From Frankiales bacterium (GTDB lineage: Bacteria; Actinomycetota; Actinomycetes; Mycobacteriales; SCTD01), in NCBI GenBank assembly GCA_025965755.1, contig JAOPWI010000408.1:1-13561 (forward strand): a stretch of DNA of 13,561 nt, given 5' to 3'. Position 1 is the stretch's first letter; each line of letters starts with the position of its first letter. Below are positions 6,469 to 13,454 of this stretch, in pieces. Below the pieces are notes generated by a model that searched no databases, had not been told where the DNA came from, and was given only the letters and a program-made list of their open reading frames with translations. Both the position numbers and the translations under genes were made by a program.

Positions 6469-8232
6469 TCAGTCGGGCGCCACCCGGACGGCCAGCAGCG
6501 CGATGTCGTCGTCGCCGCGGTCACCGAGCTCAGCGAGCAGCGCGTCGCAGAAGGCCTCGAGGTCGCGACCGGCGTGCCGCTCGGCGGCCTCGACCAGCCG
6601 GCCCAGCCCCTGGTCCAGGGTGCCGCCGCGGCGCTCGATGAGGCCGTCGGTGTAGAGCAGCAGCGTGCTGCCGGGCAGCACCTCGCACGCGTGGTCCGAG
6701 CGTTCGGTCGACGGGTCGAGGCCGAGCAGCAGGTCCGGCTCGGTGTGCAGCAGCCGGACCGCGCCGTCGGGCTCGACGAGCAGCGGCGGCGGGTGCCCGG
6801 CGTTGGACCAGCGCACGGTGCGGCGGCCGGTGGCGCCGTCGCGCTCCAGCTTGCCGAGGACGGCCGTCGCCAGCGACCCGACGTCGAGGTCCTGCATGGC
6901 CCGGTCCAGCGCGGCGAGCACCGGAGCGGGCGGCTCGGCCAGCGTGTACGCCACGCCCCGCAGCACGTTGCGCACCTGGCTCATGGCCGCCGCAGCGTCG
7001 CGGTCGTGGCCGGCGACGTCCCCGATGACGACGCAGGTGGCCCCGTCGGCCGTCGCGAAGGCGTCGTACCAGTCGCCGCCCACCTGGGCGTCCTGCGCCG
7101 CCGGCAGGTAGCGCACGGCGATCTGCAGCGACTCGGGCTGGGGCGGCTCGGTGAGCAGGCTGCGCTGCAGCGTCTCGGACATCCGTCGTGCGGAGGCCGC
7201 CGACCGGCGCTCGGCCTGACGGCTCTGGATGCGCTCCAGCGCCTGCGCGCACTGCGCGGCGAGGGCGTCGAGCACCTCCAGCTCGTCCGGCCCGAGCTCC
7301 CGCGGCTCGGCCCAGCCGACGCTCAACGAGCCCAGCCGCTGCGGGCCGACCTGCAGCGGCAGGCAGGCCCACGACTGGCAGCCGGTCAGGGTCAGCACGC
7401 CCTGCATGTCCTCGTGCCAGCCCAGCGCCTCGTCACCGTCGCGGAGCACCACGCGATGCCCCGTCGTCGCGACCACGGAGGCCGGCAGCACGCCGTCGAG
7501 CGGCAGCTCGGCGTACTCCATCTGCGCGCCCTCGCCGAGCGACGCCGTGATCGTGAGGCGCAGAACCTCGCCGGCGCGCACGGCGACCGCGCCGCCGTCC
7601 GCCCCGAGCGCCCGCAGCCCCCGGTCGACGACGATCGTGGTGAGGTCGTCGACGGTCTGGGCGCCGCTCAGCTGCAGGGCGACCTCCGCCAGGCTGGCCA
7701 GCCGCAGGCTGGCGACCTGCTTGTCCTCCAGCGCCGCCCGCAGCTCCTGGCTCCGGGCGTACAGGTCGGCCTCGACCTCCTGCACCTGGCGCCGCCACGC
7801 CTCGTCCCGCTCGACCGCGCTGGCGCCCCGCTCGCGCTCGCGCACGTAGTCCGTGACGTCCTGCGTGCGCTGCAGGATCATCGTGGTCTTGCCGTCCTCG
7901 TCGACCACCGGAACGCTGATGAGGGACCAGTAGCGCTCGACGAACTGGCCCGTCGCCGGGTCGGGGATGTCGTACTTCTGGATCGGCATGGTGTCCGGCC
8001 GGCCGGTGTCGCGGGCCTTCTCGAACGACAGCTGAACCCGCGAGACGCCGGTCGCCGGGTCCAGCGCATCGGGCGTGGGCGGAAAGGCCTCGAAGACCGG
8101 GCGGCCGACGATGTCCTCGCGGACCCGCCCCACGGCCGCGCAGTAGGCCGGGTTGGCGTCCACGATGACCAGGTCCGGGGTCATCACGAGGTAGGCCGTC
8201 GGGAGCGCAGCGAACAGGGCCGCGTGGTCCAC
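6469..8232 (-). CDS. PAS / GAF / SpoIIE-type PPM serine phosphatase
   Basis: The protein has 587 residues and is soluble, RsbU-like. PAS at about 5-130 has the typical opening ALFAALPTAYLVMTPDLVIV and contains VPVVDEDGK. A helical or coiled linker spans about 135-180, and a GAF domain about 180-340. The PPM phosphatase domain (365-585) has a full set of motifs: GGDWYD (385-390), GDVAGHD (404-410), NAGHPPP (477-483), LLYTDG (525-530) and GDDDIALLAV (573-582). The PAS and GAF domains sense an unknown signal. By family, the phosphatase acts on a Ser/Thr-phosphorylated STAS-type antagonist, which then frees a sigma factor or other target. GTG 8232 is chosen because the PAS domain starts at once and AGGGGG lies four bases upstream. 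Longer frames run into the divergent reductase gene and are low-complexity Arg/Gly/His. It may be co-transcribed with the next phosphatase gene. Confidence 0.93.
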   Translation of the reverse strand: MDHAALFAALPTAYLVMTPDLVIVDANPAYCAAVGRVREDIVGRPVFEAFPPTPDALDPATGVSRVQLSFEKARDTGRPDTMPIQKYDIPDPATGQFVERYWSLISVPVVDEDGKTTMILQRTQDVTDYVRERERGASAVERDEAWRRQVQEVEADLYARSQELRAALEDKQVASLRLASLAEVALQLSGAQTVDDLTTIVVDRGLRALGADGGAVAVRAGEVLRLTITASLGEGAQMEYAELPLDGVLPASVVATTGHRVVLRDGDEALGWHEDMQGVLTLTGCQSWACLPLQVGPQRLGSLSVGWAEPRELGPDELEVLDALAAQCAQALERIQSRQAERRSAASARRMSETLQRSLLTEPPQPESLQIAVRYLPAAQDAQVGGDWYDAFATADGATCVVIGDVAGHDRDAAAAMSQVRNVLRGVAYTLAEPPAPVLAALDRAMQDLDVGSLATAVLGKLERDGATGRRTVRWSNAGHPPPLLVEPDGAVRLLHTEPDLLLGLDPSTERSDHACEVLPGSTLLLYTDGLIERRGGTLDQGLGRLVEAAERHAGRDLEAFCDALLAELGDRGDDDIALLAVRVAPD

Positions 8233-8275
8233 CGCTCCCCCTGTCGCCCCGCCGCCCCGGGTGGCGGCGTCCCCG

Positions 8276-8288
8276 ATCCTGCCAGGAT
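8276..8288. promoter_or_regulatory. Palindrome ATCCTG-C-CAGGAT in a divergent promoter region
   Basis: The 13-base palindrome at 8276-8288 presents CAGGAT on both strands, the same hexamer proposed as a -10 at 587 and 10061. It lies between the divergent phosphatase (starts 8232) and reductase (starts 8338). On the minus strand it could be the phosphatase -10, giving about a 38-base leader that includes the Shine-Dalgarno sequence. It could equally be an operator. Confidence 0.35.
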
Positions 8289-8325
8289 GCCCGCCCCGGT
8301 GCCCGGTTGCCCGCCGCCGGGCGGC

Positions 8326-8331
8326 GACACT
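8326..8331 (+). promoter_or_regulatory. Candidate -10 element GACACT for the reductase
   Basis: GACACT at 8326-8331, six bases, then GTG 8338. The first base departs from TANNNT but the A and final T are kept. It supports GTG 8338 over the in-frame ATG 8287 and GTG 8299. Confidence 0.35.
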
Positions 8332-8337
8332 GGGAGC

Positions 8338-8814
8338 GTGCCGCTGTCCGGGGAGTACGCGCCGAGCAGCGTCGGCTGGGTGCGTGACGAGGTCGCGCAC
8401 CTGCTGGCCACGGGTGGCTCGGCGTTCCGCGACCGGCCGGTCGTCCTGCTGACCACCGTGGGGGCCCGCACCGGCCTGCTGCGCCGCACGCCGCTGATGC
8501 GGGTGGCCCACGCCGGGCGCTACGCCGCGGTCGCGTCCATGGCCGGCGGCGACCGGCATCCGGCCTGGTACGCCAACGCGCTGGCCCACCCGGCCGTCGA
8601 GCTGCGGGACGGCCCGCTGGTGCTCGACCTCGTGGCCCGCGAGCTCGCCGGCGCGGAGCGCCAGCAGTGGTGGTCCCGCGCCTGCACGGCGTTCCCGTCC
8701 TACGTGCAGTACCAGCGCCGCACCCGACGCCGCATTCCGGTGCTCCTGCTCGAGCCGGCCCTGGAGCCCGGCGGCCCGGGCGGCGCCGCCCGCGGACCTG
8801 TCCAGCACCTCTGA
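8338..8814 (+). CDS. Nitroreductase-family deazaflavin (F420)-dependent oxidoreductase
   Basis: The 158-residue protein resembles the Ddn-like family of F420H2-dependent reductases (split beta-barrel fold). Key stretches are VLLTTVGARTGLLRRTPLM at 36-54, RYAAVASMAGGDRHPAWYAN at 61-80 and ALAHPAVELRDG at 81-92, where the T.G..TG..R.TPL and HP.WY.N..A.P patterns are typical. By family it uses reduced F420 to reduce quinones or nitro/enone compounds; the substrate here is unknown. Length is typical. The C-terminal 15 residues are Gly/Pro-rich and probably disordered. GTG 8338 is preferred because GACACT lies exactly six bases upstream. ATG 8287 or GTG 8299 would add only Pro/Gly-rich residues. 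It is divergent from the PAS/GAF phosphatase and is followed 106 bases later by the acetyltransferase, which has its own candidate promoter. Confidence 0.85.
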   Translation: MPLSGEYAPSSVGWVRDEVAHLLATGGSAFRDRPVVLLTTVGARTGLLRRTPLMRVAHAGRYAAVASMAGGDRHPAWYANALAHPAVELRDGPLVLDLVARELAGAERQQWWSRACTAFPSYVQYQRRTRRRIPVLLLEPALEPGGPGGAARGPVQHL

Positions 8815-8865
8815 CGCGGCCGCCGCGGTCCCGGGCGGCGCCAGCCGTACGGTCGCCGCCCCCGC

Positions 8866-8879
8866 TCCTGCCGGCAGGA
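8866..8879. promoter_or_regulatory. 14-bp perfect palindrome TCCTGCCGGCAGGA upstream of the GNAT gene
   Basis: TCCTGCC-GGCAGGA at 8866-8879 is followed by TGC and lies about 42-55 bases upstream of GTG 8921. It resembles the palindrome at 8276-8288 (TCCTG...CAGGATGC). It could be an operator, or a weak terminator for the reductase. Confidence 0.3.
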
Positions 8880-8908
8880 TGCAGGCGCCTGCGGCCGGCC
8901 GGTCGACC

Positions 8909-8914
8909 TACGCT
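8909..8914 (+). promoter_or_regulatory. -10 element TACGCT for the GNAT acetyltransferase
   Basis: TACGCT at 8909-8914, six bases (GCGGCC), then GTG 8921. It is a full TANNNT match with leaderless spacing, and no Shine-Dalgarno sequence precedes the GTG. Confidence 0.5.
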
Positions 8915-8920
8915 GCGGCC

Positions 8921-9448
8921 GTGCCCGTGCAGCTGCGACCGCTCGCCCCGTCGGACGCCGCGGAGCTGTCCGCGCTGCTCGTCGCCAACCGGGAGTTCCT
9001 GGCCGCCTCCGACCCGGACCGCAGCGAGGACTACTACACGCCGGCCGGCCAGGCGCAGAGCCTGCGCGCCGTCGCCGCCGACCACGCGGCCCGGCGGCGC
9101 GCCGCCTGGGGCATCGTGCAGAACGGCGCGCTGGTCGGCAAGGTCAGCGTGTTCGACGTCGAGCGAGGCCCGCTGCAGGCCGCGCGCCTGGGCTACTGGG
9201 TCAGCCGGCACGTCAACGGCCGGGGCATCGCCACCGCGGCCGTCGGCCTCGCGGTGGGCGAGGTGTTCGACCTTGTGGGCCTGCACCGGCTGGAGGCCGC
9301 GACGCTGACGACGAACGTCGGCTCGCAGCGCGTGCTGGAACGCAACGGGTTCACCGCGATCGGCACGGCCCCCTCCTACCTGCTGGTCGGCGGCCGGTGG
9401 CGGGACCACGTGCTGTGGCAGCTCACCGAGCAGGACGCGCGCGGCTAG
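8921..9448 (+). CDS. GNAT-family N-acetyltransferase (RimJ/RimL-like)
   Basis: The 175-residue protein has the RimJ/RimL-type layout. It opens with VQLRPLAPSDAAELSALL (3-20) and has NREFLAASDP at 23-32. A core strand follows at WGIVQNGALVGKVSVF (63-78), then the acetyl-CoA-binding loop GYWVSRHVNGRGIATAAV (91-108). LEAATLTTNVGSQRVLERNGF is at 124-144. By family it transfers acetyl from acetyl-CoA to an amino group, such as a protein N-terminus, an amino acid or a small amine; the substrate is not readable. GTG 8921 is chosen over the in-frame ATG 8879 because TACGCT sits exactly six bases upstream and RimJ-like proteins begin at this point. Its TAG overlaps the stop codon of the convergent thioesterase gene, so the two mRNAs must overlap at their 3' ends. 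Confidence 0.92.
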   Translation: MPVQLRPLAPSDAAELSALLVANREFLAASDPDRSEDYYTPAGQAQSLRAVAADHAARRRAAWGIVQNGALVGKVSVFDVERGPLQAARLGYWVSRHVNGRGIATAAVGLAVGEVFDLVGLHRLEAATLTTNVGSQRVLERNGFTAIGTAPSYLLVGGRWRDHVLWQLTEQDARG

Positions 9449-9927
9449 CCGTCGCGCCCCGGGGACGTGCCTCGCACGTGACGGGCACCGAACAGGGCCC
9501 GCCAGTCCTCCGGCACCGGCGCGGCGGCGCGCGTCTCCGGGTCGATGACCACGAGGGTCACATCCGCCACGCCGACGCAGGCGCCGTGCTGGAACAGCGC
9601 CTGCAGCAGGCGTACGGACGAACGCCCGACCGCCCCGACCCCGACCGCGCCGACGAGCGGCTCGGGGTGGCGGGCCTCGCGCAGGTAGTCGACGTAGACC
9701 GCTCCGACCATGCCGGAGAACCGCTCGGGCGCGCCGTCGGACACCTCGTGGATGAACCGGATGCGCGACTCCTCGTAGTAGCGACCGAGCATGACGTTGT
9801 TGAGGTGGCGCTGCGAGTCCATGTCGCCCCACCTCGTCTGCAGCTCGACCGCGAAGGGGTAGCGGTCCAGCTCCGTGCGGCGCGGGTCGGGCCGACGCGG
9901 GGGCGGCAGCATCGGGGCGTCGGTCAC
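9445..9927 (-). CDS. Acyl-CoA thioesterase, hotdog fold (4-hydroxybenzoyl-CoA thioesterase-like)
   Basis: The 160-residue cytosolic protein is a hotdog thioesterase that hydrolyses an acyl-CoA. The signature RWGDMDSQRHLNNV is at 32-45, with the conserved Asp35/Asp37 region and HLNN at 41-44, followed by RYYEESRI at 49-56 on the central helix. VDYLREARHPEPL (79-91) and a late strand VADVTLVVID (120-129) complete the fold. GTG 9927 has GGAGG four bases upstream. A longer frame to 10152 overlaps the carboxylase start and is rejected. Residues 1-20 are Pro/Arg-rich and may be disordered; ATG 9912 is a lesser alternative. It is divergent from the single-chain acyl-CoA carboxylase, with a 133-base shared upstream region, so the two may serve one acyl-CoA pathway (inference). 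Chain-length preference is unknown. Confidence 0.9.
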   Translation of the reverse strand: MTDAPMLPPPRRPDPRRTELDRYPFAVELQTRWGDMDSQRHLNNVMLGRYYEESRIRFIHEVSDGAPERFSGMVGAVYVDYLREARHPEPLVGAVGVGAVGRSSVRLLQALFQHGACVGVADVTLVVIDPETRAAAPVPEDWRALFGARHVRGTSPGRDG

Positions 9928-9982
9928 AAGACCTCCAGGTCGGCGGCGGGGCGGCTGAACGCTGTCACGTCCCCCCGGCGGG

Positions 9983-10015
9983 CCGGCGAAGGGGCGGGCG
10001 CGGGGCCCTCGCCGG
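9983..10015. repeat. Hairpin in the thioesterase/carboxylase divergent region
   Basis: CCGGCGAAGGG (9983-9993) can pair with CCCTCGCCGG (10006-10015), with one bulged A, giving a 10-bp stem. It lies 45-80 bases upstream of the carboxylase start. Whether it is an operator or just GC-rich sequence cannot be told. Confidence 0.25.
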
Positions 10016-10048
10016 GACGGCCCGGCACCCGGCTCCGCCGCCGTGCAG

Positions 10049-10054
10049 CAGGAT
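10049..10054 (+). promoter_or_regulatory. Candidate -10 element CAGGAT for the carboxylase
   Basis: CAGGAT at 10049-10054, six bases (CGCGGC), then ATG 10061. The AGGA within it would also be a fair Shine-Dalgarno sequence seven bases from the ATG, so both readings support this start codon. Confidence 0.4.
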
Positions 10055-10060
10055 CGCGGC

Positions 10061-13000
10061 ATGGAGATCACCCCGGACCCTGCCCACAGCGCCCACGCGG
10101 ACGGGGCGGGCCCGGTGCTGGTGGCGAACCGGGGCGAGATCGCGATCCGCATTCTCCGGGCCGTGCAGGAGCTGGGCCGGCGGGCCGTCGCCGTGCATCC
10201 GGAGGACGACGCCGCGTCCGCGCACGTGATGCGGGCCGACGAGGTCGCGCTGCTGCCGGGTCAGGGAGTGGCCGCCTACCTCGACGTGCAGGCCGTCGTG
10301 GGTGCCGCGGTCCGCACCGGGTGCACCGCCCTGCACCCGGGCTACGGCTTTCTGAGCGAGAACGCCGCACTCGCCCGCGCCTGCGCCGCCGCCGGCGTGG
10401 CCTTCATCGGGCCGCGGCCGGAGCTGCTCGAGCTGTTCGGGGACAAGGCCCGGGCCCGCCGGCACGCCCTGGACCACGGGGTGGCGGTGCTCCCGGGCAC
10501 GGCGGGGCCGACGAGCGAGGCGCAGGCGCGGGCGTTCGCCGCCGAGCACGGACCGGTGATGCTCAAGGCGCTGCACGGCGGCGGCGGGCGGGGCATGCGC
10601 GCCGTACGGGATGCCGCCGAGCTCGGTGAGGCCTACGCGCGCTGCCGCTCCGAGGCGGCGCAGGCGTTCGGAAACGGCGACCTGTACGTCGAGAAGCTGC
10701 TCACCTCGCCCCGTCACGTGGAGGTGCAGGTCGTCGGTGACCGATACGGCGCCGTGCAGCATCTCGGCGACCGGGACTGCTCGATCCAGCGCCGCCACCA
10801 GAAGCTGGTCGAGGTGGCTCCCAGCCCGTCCCTCGACGAGCCGGTCCGGCAGCGCGTCCTGCAGGCGGCGCTGACCCTCGCGGGCGCCGCCGGCTACGAC
10901 AGCCTCGGCACGTTCGAGTTCCTCCTCGACGGCGATGACGTCTTCTTCCTGGAGGCCAACCCGCGGGTGCAGGTGGAGCACACCGTGACCGAGGAGGTCA
11001 CCGGCATCGACCTGGTCAAGGCGCAGCTGCGGCTGGCGGCCGGCGCCTGCCTTGCCGACCTCGGGCTGACGCAGCCCCCGGTGGTGCGCGGCTTCGCGGT
11101 CCAGGCCCGCGTCAACCTGGAGTCCCTGACGGCCGGCGGCACTCCGGCTCCGGCCACCGGAGTGATCACCAGCTTCGTTCCGCCGACCGGGCCGGGCGTG
11201 CGGGTGGACACCTGCGGCTACGCCGGCTACCGGGTGAGCCCGCGCTACGACTCCCTGGTCGCCAAGGTGGTCTGCCGCGCCGACGACTGGGCGTCGGCGC
11301 TCGCCCGGCTGGACGCCGCGCTCGGGGAGTTCCGCCTGGACGGCGTCGACAGCAACCTCGACCTGCTCCAGGCGATCGCCCGCCACCCCGACGTCGCAGC
11401 CGGCCGCTGGGACACCGGCTTTCTGGACACCCACCTGGACGGGCTGCGGACGCACGTCCGCGCCCTGCGCGGCCCCGCGGCCGTCCGCGAGGAGGAGCCG
11501 GTGAGCAGGCGGGCCGACGTGCCCGACGGAGCGCTCACGGTCACCGCTCCCCTGGCCGGCGTGGTGGTCAGCGTCGAGGCGCCGGCCGGGACGGTGCTCG
11601 GAGTCGGCGACGTCCTCGCCGTGCTCGAGGCGATGAAGATGGAGCACGTCGTGCGGGCCGACCGACCGATGACGGTCGACGCGGTCCTGGTGGCTGCCGG
11701 CGACACGGTCGAGCACGGCGCGGTGCTTGCCTACGGCTCGCCGGCCGACAGCCCCGGGCACCACGTCGCCTCCGGCACGGCCCGCGAGCCCGGCTGGGCG
11801 GCCGAGGTGCAGGAGATCGCCCGCCGCAGGCACGCCGCGACGTCCATGGGCGGCCCGGCCAAGGTGGAGCGCCAGCACGCCACCGGGCGGCTGACCGCTC
11901 GCGAGCGCATCGCCGCGCTGGCCGACCCGGGGACGTTCGCGGAGATCGGCGCGCTGACGGCTCTGCCGGGTCCGGACGGCAGCCTGGTTCCGGCCAACTT
12001 CGTCGCCGGCACGGCCCGCATCGACGGACGCAAGGTCATGCTCGGGGTGGACGACTTCACCGTCCGGGGAGGGTCCGGCGACGGCGCGGTCTCGCCCAAG
12101 CAGCGCTTCACCGAGCTGCACGCCGGGCAGATGCGCCTGCCGGTGGTCCGGCTCCTCGACGGAGCGAGCGGCGGCGGGAGCGTCAAGATGGCGATGGACG
12201 CCGGCTACACGTACGTGCCGGCCAACCCCGCCTGGGACGCCGTCGTGGACAACCTGTCCCTGGTCCCCGTGGTCGCGGCCTGCCTGGGCCCCACCGTCGG
12301 CCTGGGCGCTGCCCGGCTGGCCATGTCGCACCTGGCCGTCATGGTCCGGGGCGTCGGGCAGCTGTTCACCGCAGGACCGCCCCTGGTTCTGGCCGCGACC
12401 GGGGAGGACCTCACCAAGGAGGAGCTGGGCGGCGCCGAGGTTCACCGGGACAACGGCACCATCGAGCGCTTCGTGGCCGACGAGCCGGCGGCCTTCGAGG
12501 TCATCCGCCGCTTCCTGTCCTACCTGCCCGCCAGCGTCTTCGAGCTGCCGCCGGTGACGCCCAGTGCCGATCCGCCGGGGCGGGCCGAGCCGTCGCTGCT
12601 GGACGCCGTGCCGCGCAATCCGCGTCGCCTCTACGACATCGAGCCCATCCTGGACGCGGTCTTCGACGCCGGCTCGGTCTTCCCCTACGCCGAGTACGGC
12701 GGCGGCACGTTCACCGGCCTGGCCCGGCTGGACGGCCATCCCGTCGGGGTCCTCGCCGCCGATCCCCCGCGCGGCGCCGGCATGTCGGTCGAGGGCGCTC
12801 TTGCCGTGACGCGCCTGGTCGACCTGTGCGAGACGTTCCACCTGCCCGTGGTCAGCCTCACCGACCAGGCCGGCGTCTCGATCGGGTCGCAGGCCGAACG
12901 CCGCGGCACCATCCGGCACGGCGCGCGGGCGATCGCCGCGGTCTATCAGGCGCGCGTCCCGCAGGCCGAGGTCATCGTGCGCCGCGTGTACGGCGTCGGT

Positions 13001-13324
13001 GGCGCCGGCATCGTCAACCGTCACCGGTCGACCCGCAGCTGGGCCTGGCCCTCGGGCGACTGGGGCTCGCTGCCCTCGCAGGGCGGCATCGAGGCGGCCT
13101 TCCGCGCCCAGCTGGAGGCCTCGGCCGACCGCCCCGCCGAGCTCGACCGGCTGAGCCGGGAGCTGGCCGAGATCGCCACGCCGTTCCGGACCGCGGAGCG
13201 CTTCGGGGTGCAGGACCTCATCGACCCGCGGGAGACCCGCTCCCTGCTCTGCGAGTGGGTGCGGGACGCCTACCGGCTGCTGCCCGAGCTCGTCGGCCGG
13301 CCGTCGTTCGGCACCCGGCCCTGA
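10061..13324 (+). CDS. Single-chain biotin-dependent acyl-CoA carboxylase (BC-BCCP-CT fusion)
   Basis: One 1087-residue chain carries all parts of an acyl-CoA carboxylase. The biotin carboxylase spans about 17-470: VLVANRGEIAIRILRA (19-34), the ATP-grasp loop GGGGRG (173-178), RDCSIQRRHQKLVE (238-251) and the metal/bicarbonate site EANPRVQVEHTVTEE (298-312). A BCCP domain (about 490-560) has EAMKM with biotinyl Lys526. The carboxyltransferase (about 575-1075) has RLTARERIAALADPGTFAEI, VKMAMDAGYTY, TKEELGGAEVHRDNGTIERF and GVSIGSQAERRGTIRHGARA. The two halves use ATP and bicarbonate to carboxylate biotin, then an acyl-CoA at the alpha carbon. Size and domain order resemble the single-polypeptide long-chain acyl-CoA carboxylases known in mycobacteria; the substrate here is not proven. 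No room remains for a large BT domain between BC and BCCP. ATG 10061 is chosen over GTG 10043. It is divergent from a thioesterase gene. Confidence 0.95.
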   Translation: MEITPDPAHSAHADGAGPVLVANRGEIAIRILRAVQELGRRAVAVHPEDDAASAHVMRADEVALLPGQGVAAYLDVQAVVGAAVRTGCTALHPGYGFLSENAALARACAAAGVAFIGPRPELLELFGDKARARRHALDHGVAVLPGTAGPTSEAQARAFAAEHGPVMLKALHGGGGRGMRAVRDAAELGEAYARCRSEAAQAFGNGDLYVEKLLTSPRHVEVQVVGDRYGAVQHLGDRDCSIQRRHQKLVEVAPSPSLDEPVRQRVLQAALTLAGAAGYDSLGTFEFLLDGDDVFFLEANPRVQVEHTVTEEVTGIDLVKAQLRLAAGACLADLGLTQPPVVRGFAVQARVNLESLTAGGTPAPATGVITSFVPPTGPGVRVDTCGYAGYRVSPRYDSLVAKVVCRADDWASALARLDAALGEFRLDGVDSNLDLLQAIARHPDVAAGRWDTGFLDTHLDGLRTHVRALRGPAAVREEEPVSRRADVPDGALTVTAPLAGVVVSVEAPAGTVLGVGDVLAVLEAMKMEHVVRADRPMTVDAVLVAAGDTVEHGAVLAYGSPADSPGHHVASGTAREPGWAAEVQEIARRRHAATSMGGPAKVERQHATGRLTARERIAALADPGTFAEIGALTALPGPDGSLVPANFVAGTARIDGRKVMLGVDDFTVRGGSGDGAVSPKQRFTELHAGQMRLPVVRLLDGASGGGSVKMAMDAGYTYVPANPAWDAVVDNLSLVPVVAACLGPTVGLGAARLAMSHLAVMVRGVGQLFTAGPPLVLAATGEDLTKEELGGAEVHRDNGTIERFVADEPAAFEVIRRFLSYLPASVFELPPVTPSADPPGRAEPSLLDAVPRNPRRLYDIEPILDAVFDAGSVFPYAEYGGGTFTGLARLDGHPVGVLAADPPRGAGMSVEGALAVTRLVDLCETFHLPVVSLTDQAGVSIGSQAERRGTIRHGARAIAAVYQARVPQAEVIVRRVYGVGGAGIVNRHRSTRSWAWPSGDWGSLPSQGGIEAAFRAQLEASADRPAELDRLSRELAEIATPFRTAERFGVQDLIDPRETRSLLCEWVRDAYRLLPELVGRPSFGTRP

Positions 13325-13384
13325 GCCGGCGCGGCAGGGGCACGCCCTCCTGTCACCGATGAGCCCGGTGCGGCGGCGGCGCCT

Positions 13385-13404
13385 GCCCGGGCGCGTCGCC
13401 GGGC
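13385..13404 (+). terminator. Weak hairpin after the carboxylase gene
   Basis: GCCCGG (13385-13390) and CCGGGC (13399-13404) form a 6-bp stem with an eight-base loop, about 60 bases after the carboxylase stop codon. There is no T-tract. It could help end carboxylase transcripts before the stronger hairpin at 13412. Confidence 0.3.
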
Positions 13405-13411
13405 GCTGTCC

Positions 13412-13448
13412 CCGCCCGGGCCGGGTCAGCTCGACCCGGCCCGGGCGG
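13412..13448. terminator. Very strong hairpin between the carboxylase and flagellin genes
   Basis: A perfect 16-bp inverted repeat (13412-13427 with 13433-13448; arms CCGCCCGGGCCGGGTC and its complement) encloses the loop AGCTC. On the minus strand it begins six bases after the flagellin stop codon, so it is read mainly as the flagellin terminator, and it can also block carboxylase read-through. All-GC character without a T-tract is common in actinobacteria. Confidence 0.75.
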
Positions 13449-13454
13449 TCACGG

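Noticed and set aside
6574..8286. Plus-strand extension of the reductase frame back to 6574
   Set aside because: It is antisense to the PAS/GAF/PPM gene. Family homology begins only near 8338, where the promoter-like element also lies.
7433..9832. 799-codon minus-strand frame across the reductase, GNAT and phosphatase genes
   Set aside because: It crosses three well-supported genes on both strands and gives low-complexity Arg/Gly/Pro sequence.
9928..10152. N-terminal extension of the thioesterase to 10152
   Set aside because: It would overlap the start of the carboxylase. The added residues are Pro/Arg/Ser-rich, and GTG 9927 has a good GGAGG.
9965..13024. 1019-codon open frame on the minus strand opposite the carboxylase
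   Set aside because: The plus strand encodes unmistakable BC, BCCP and CT motifs throughout. The antisense product is rich in Arg, His, Gly and Gln with no domain, as expected when high-GC genes are read backwards.
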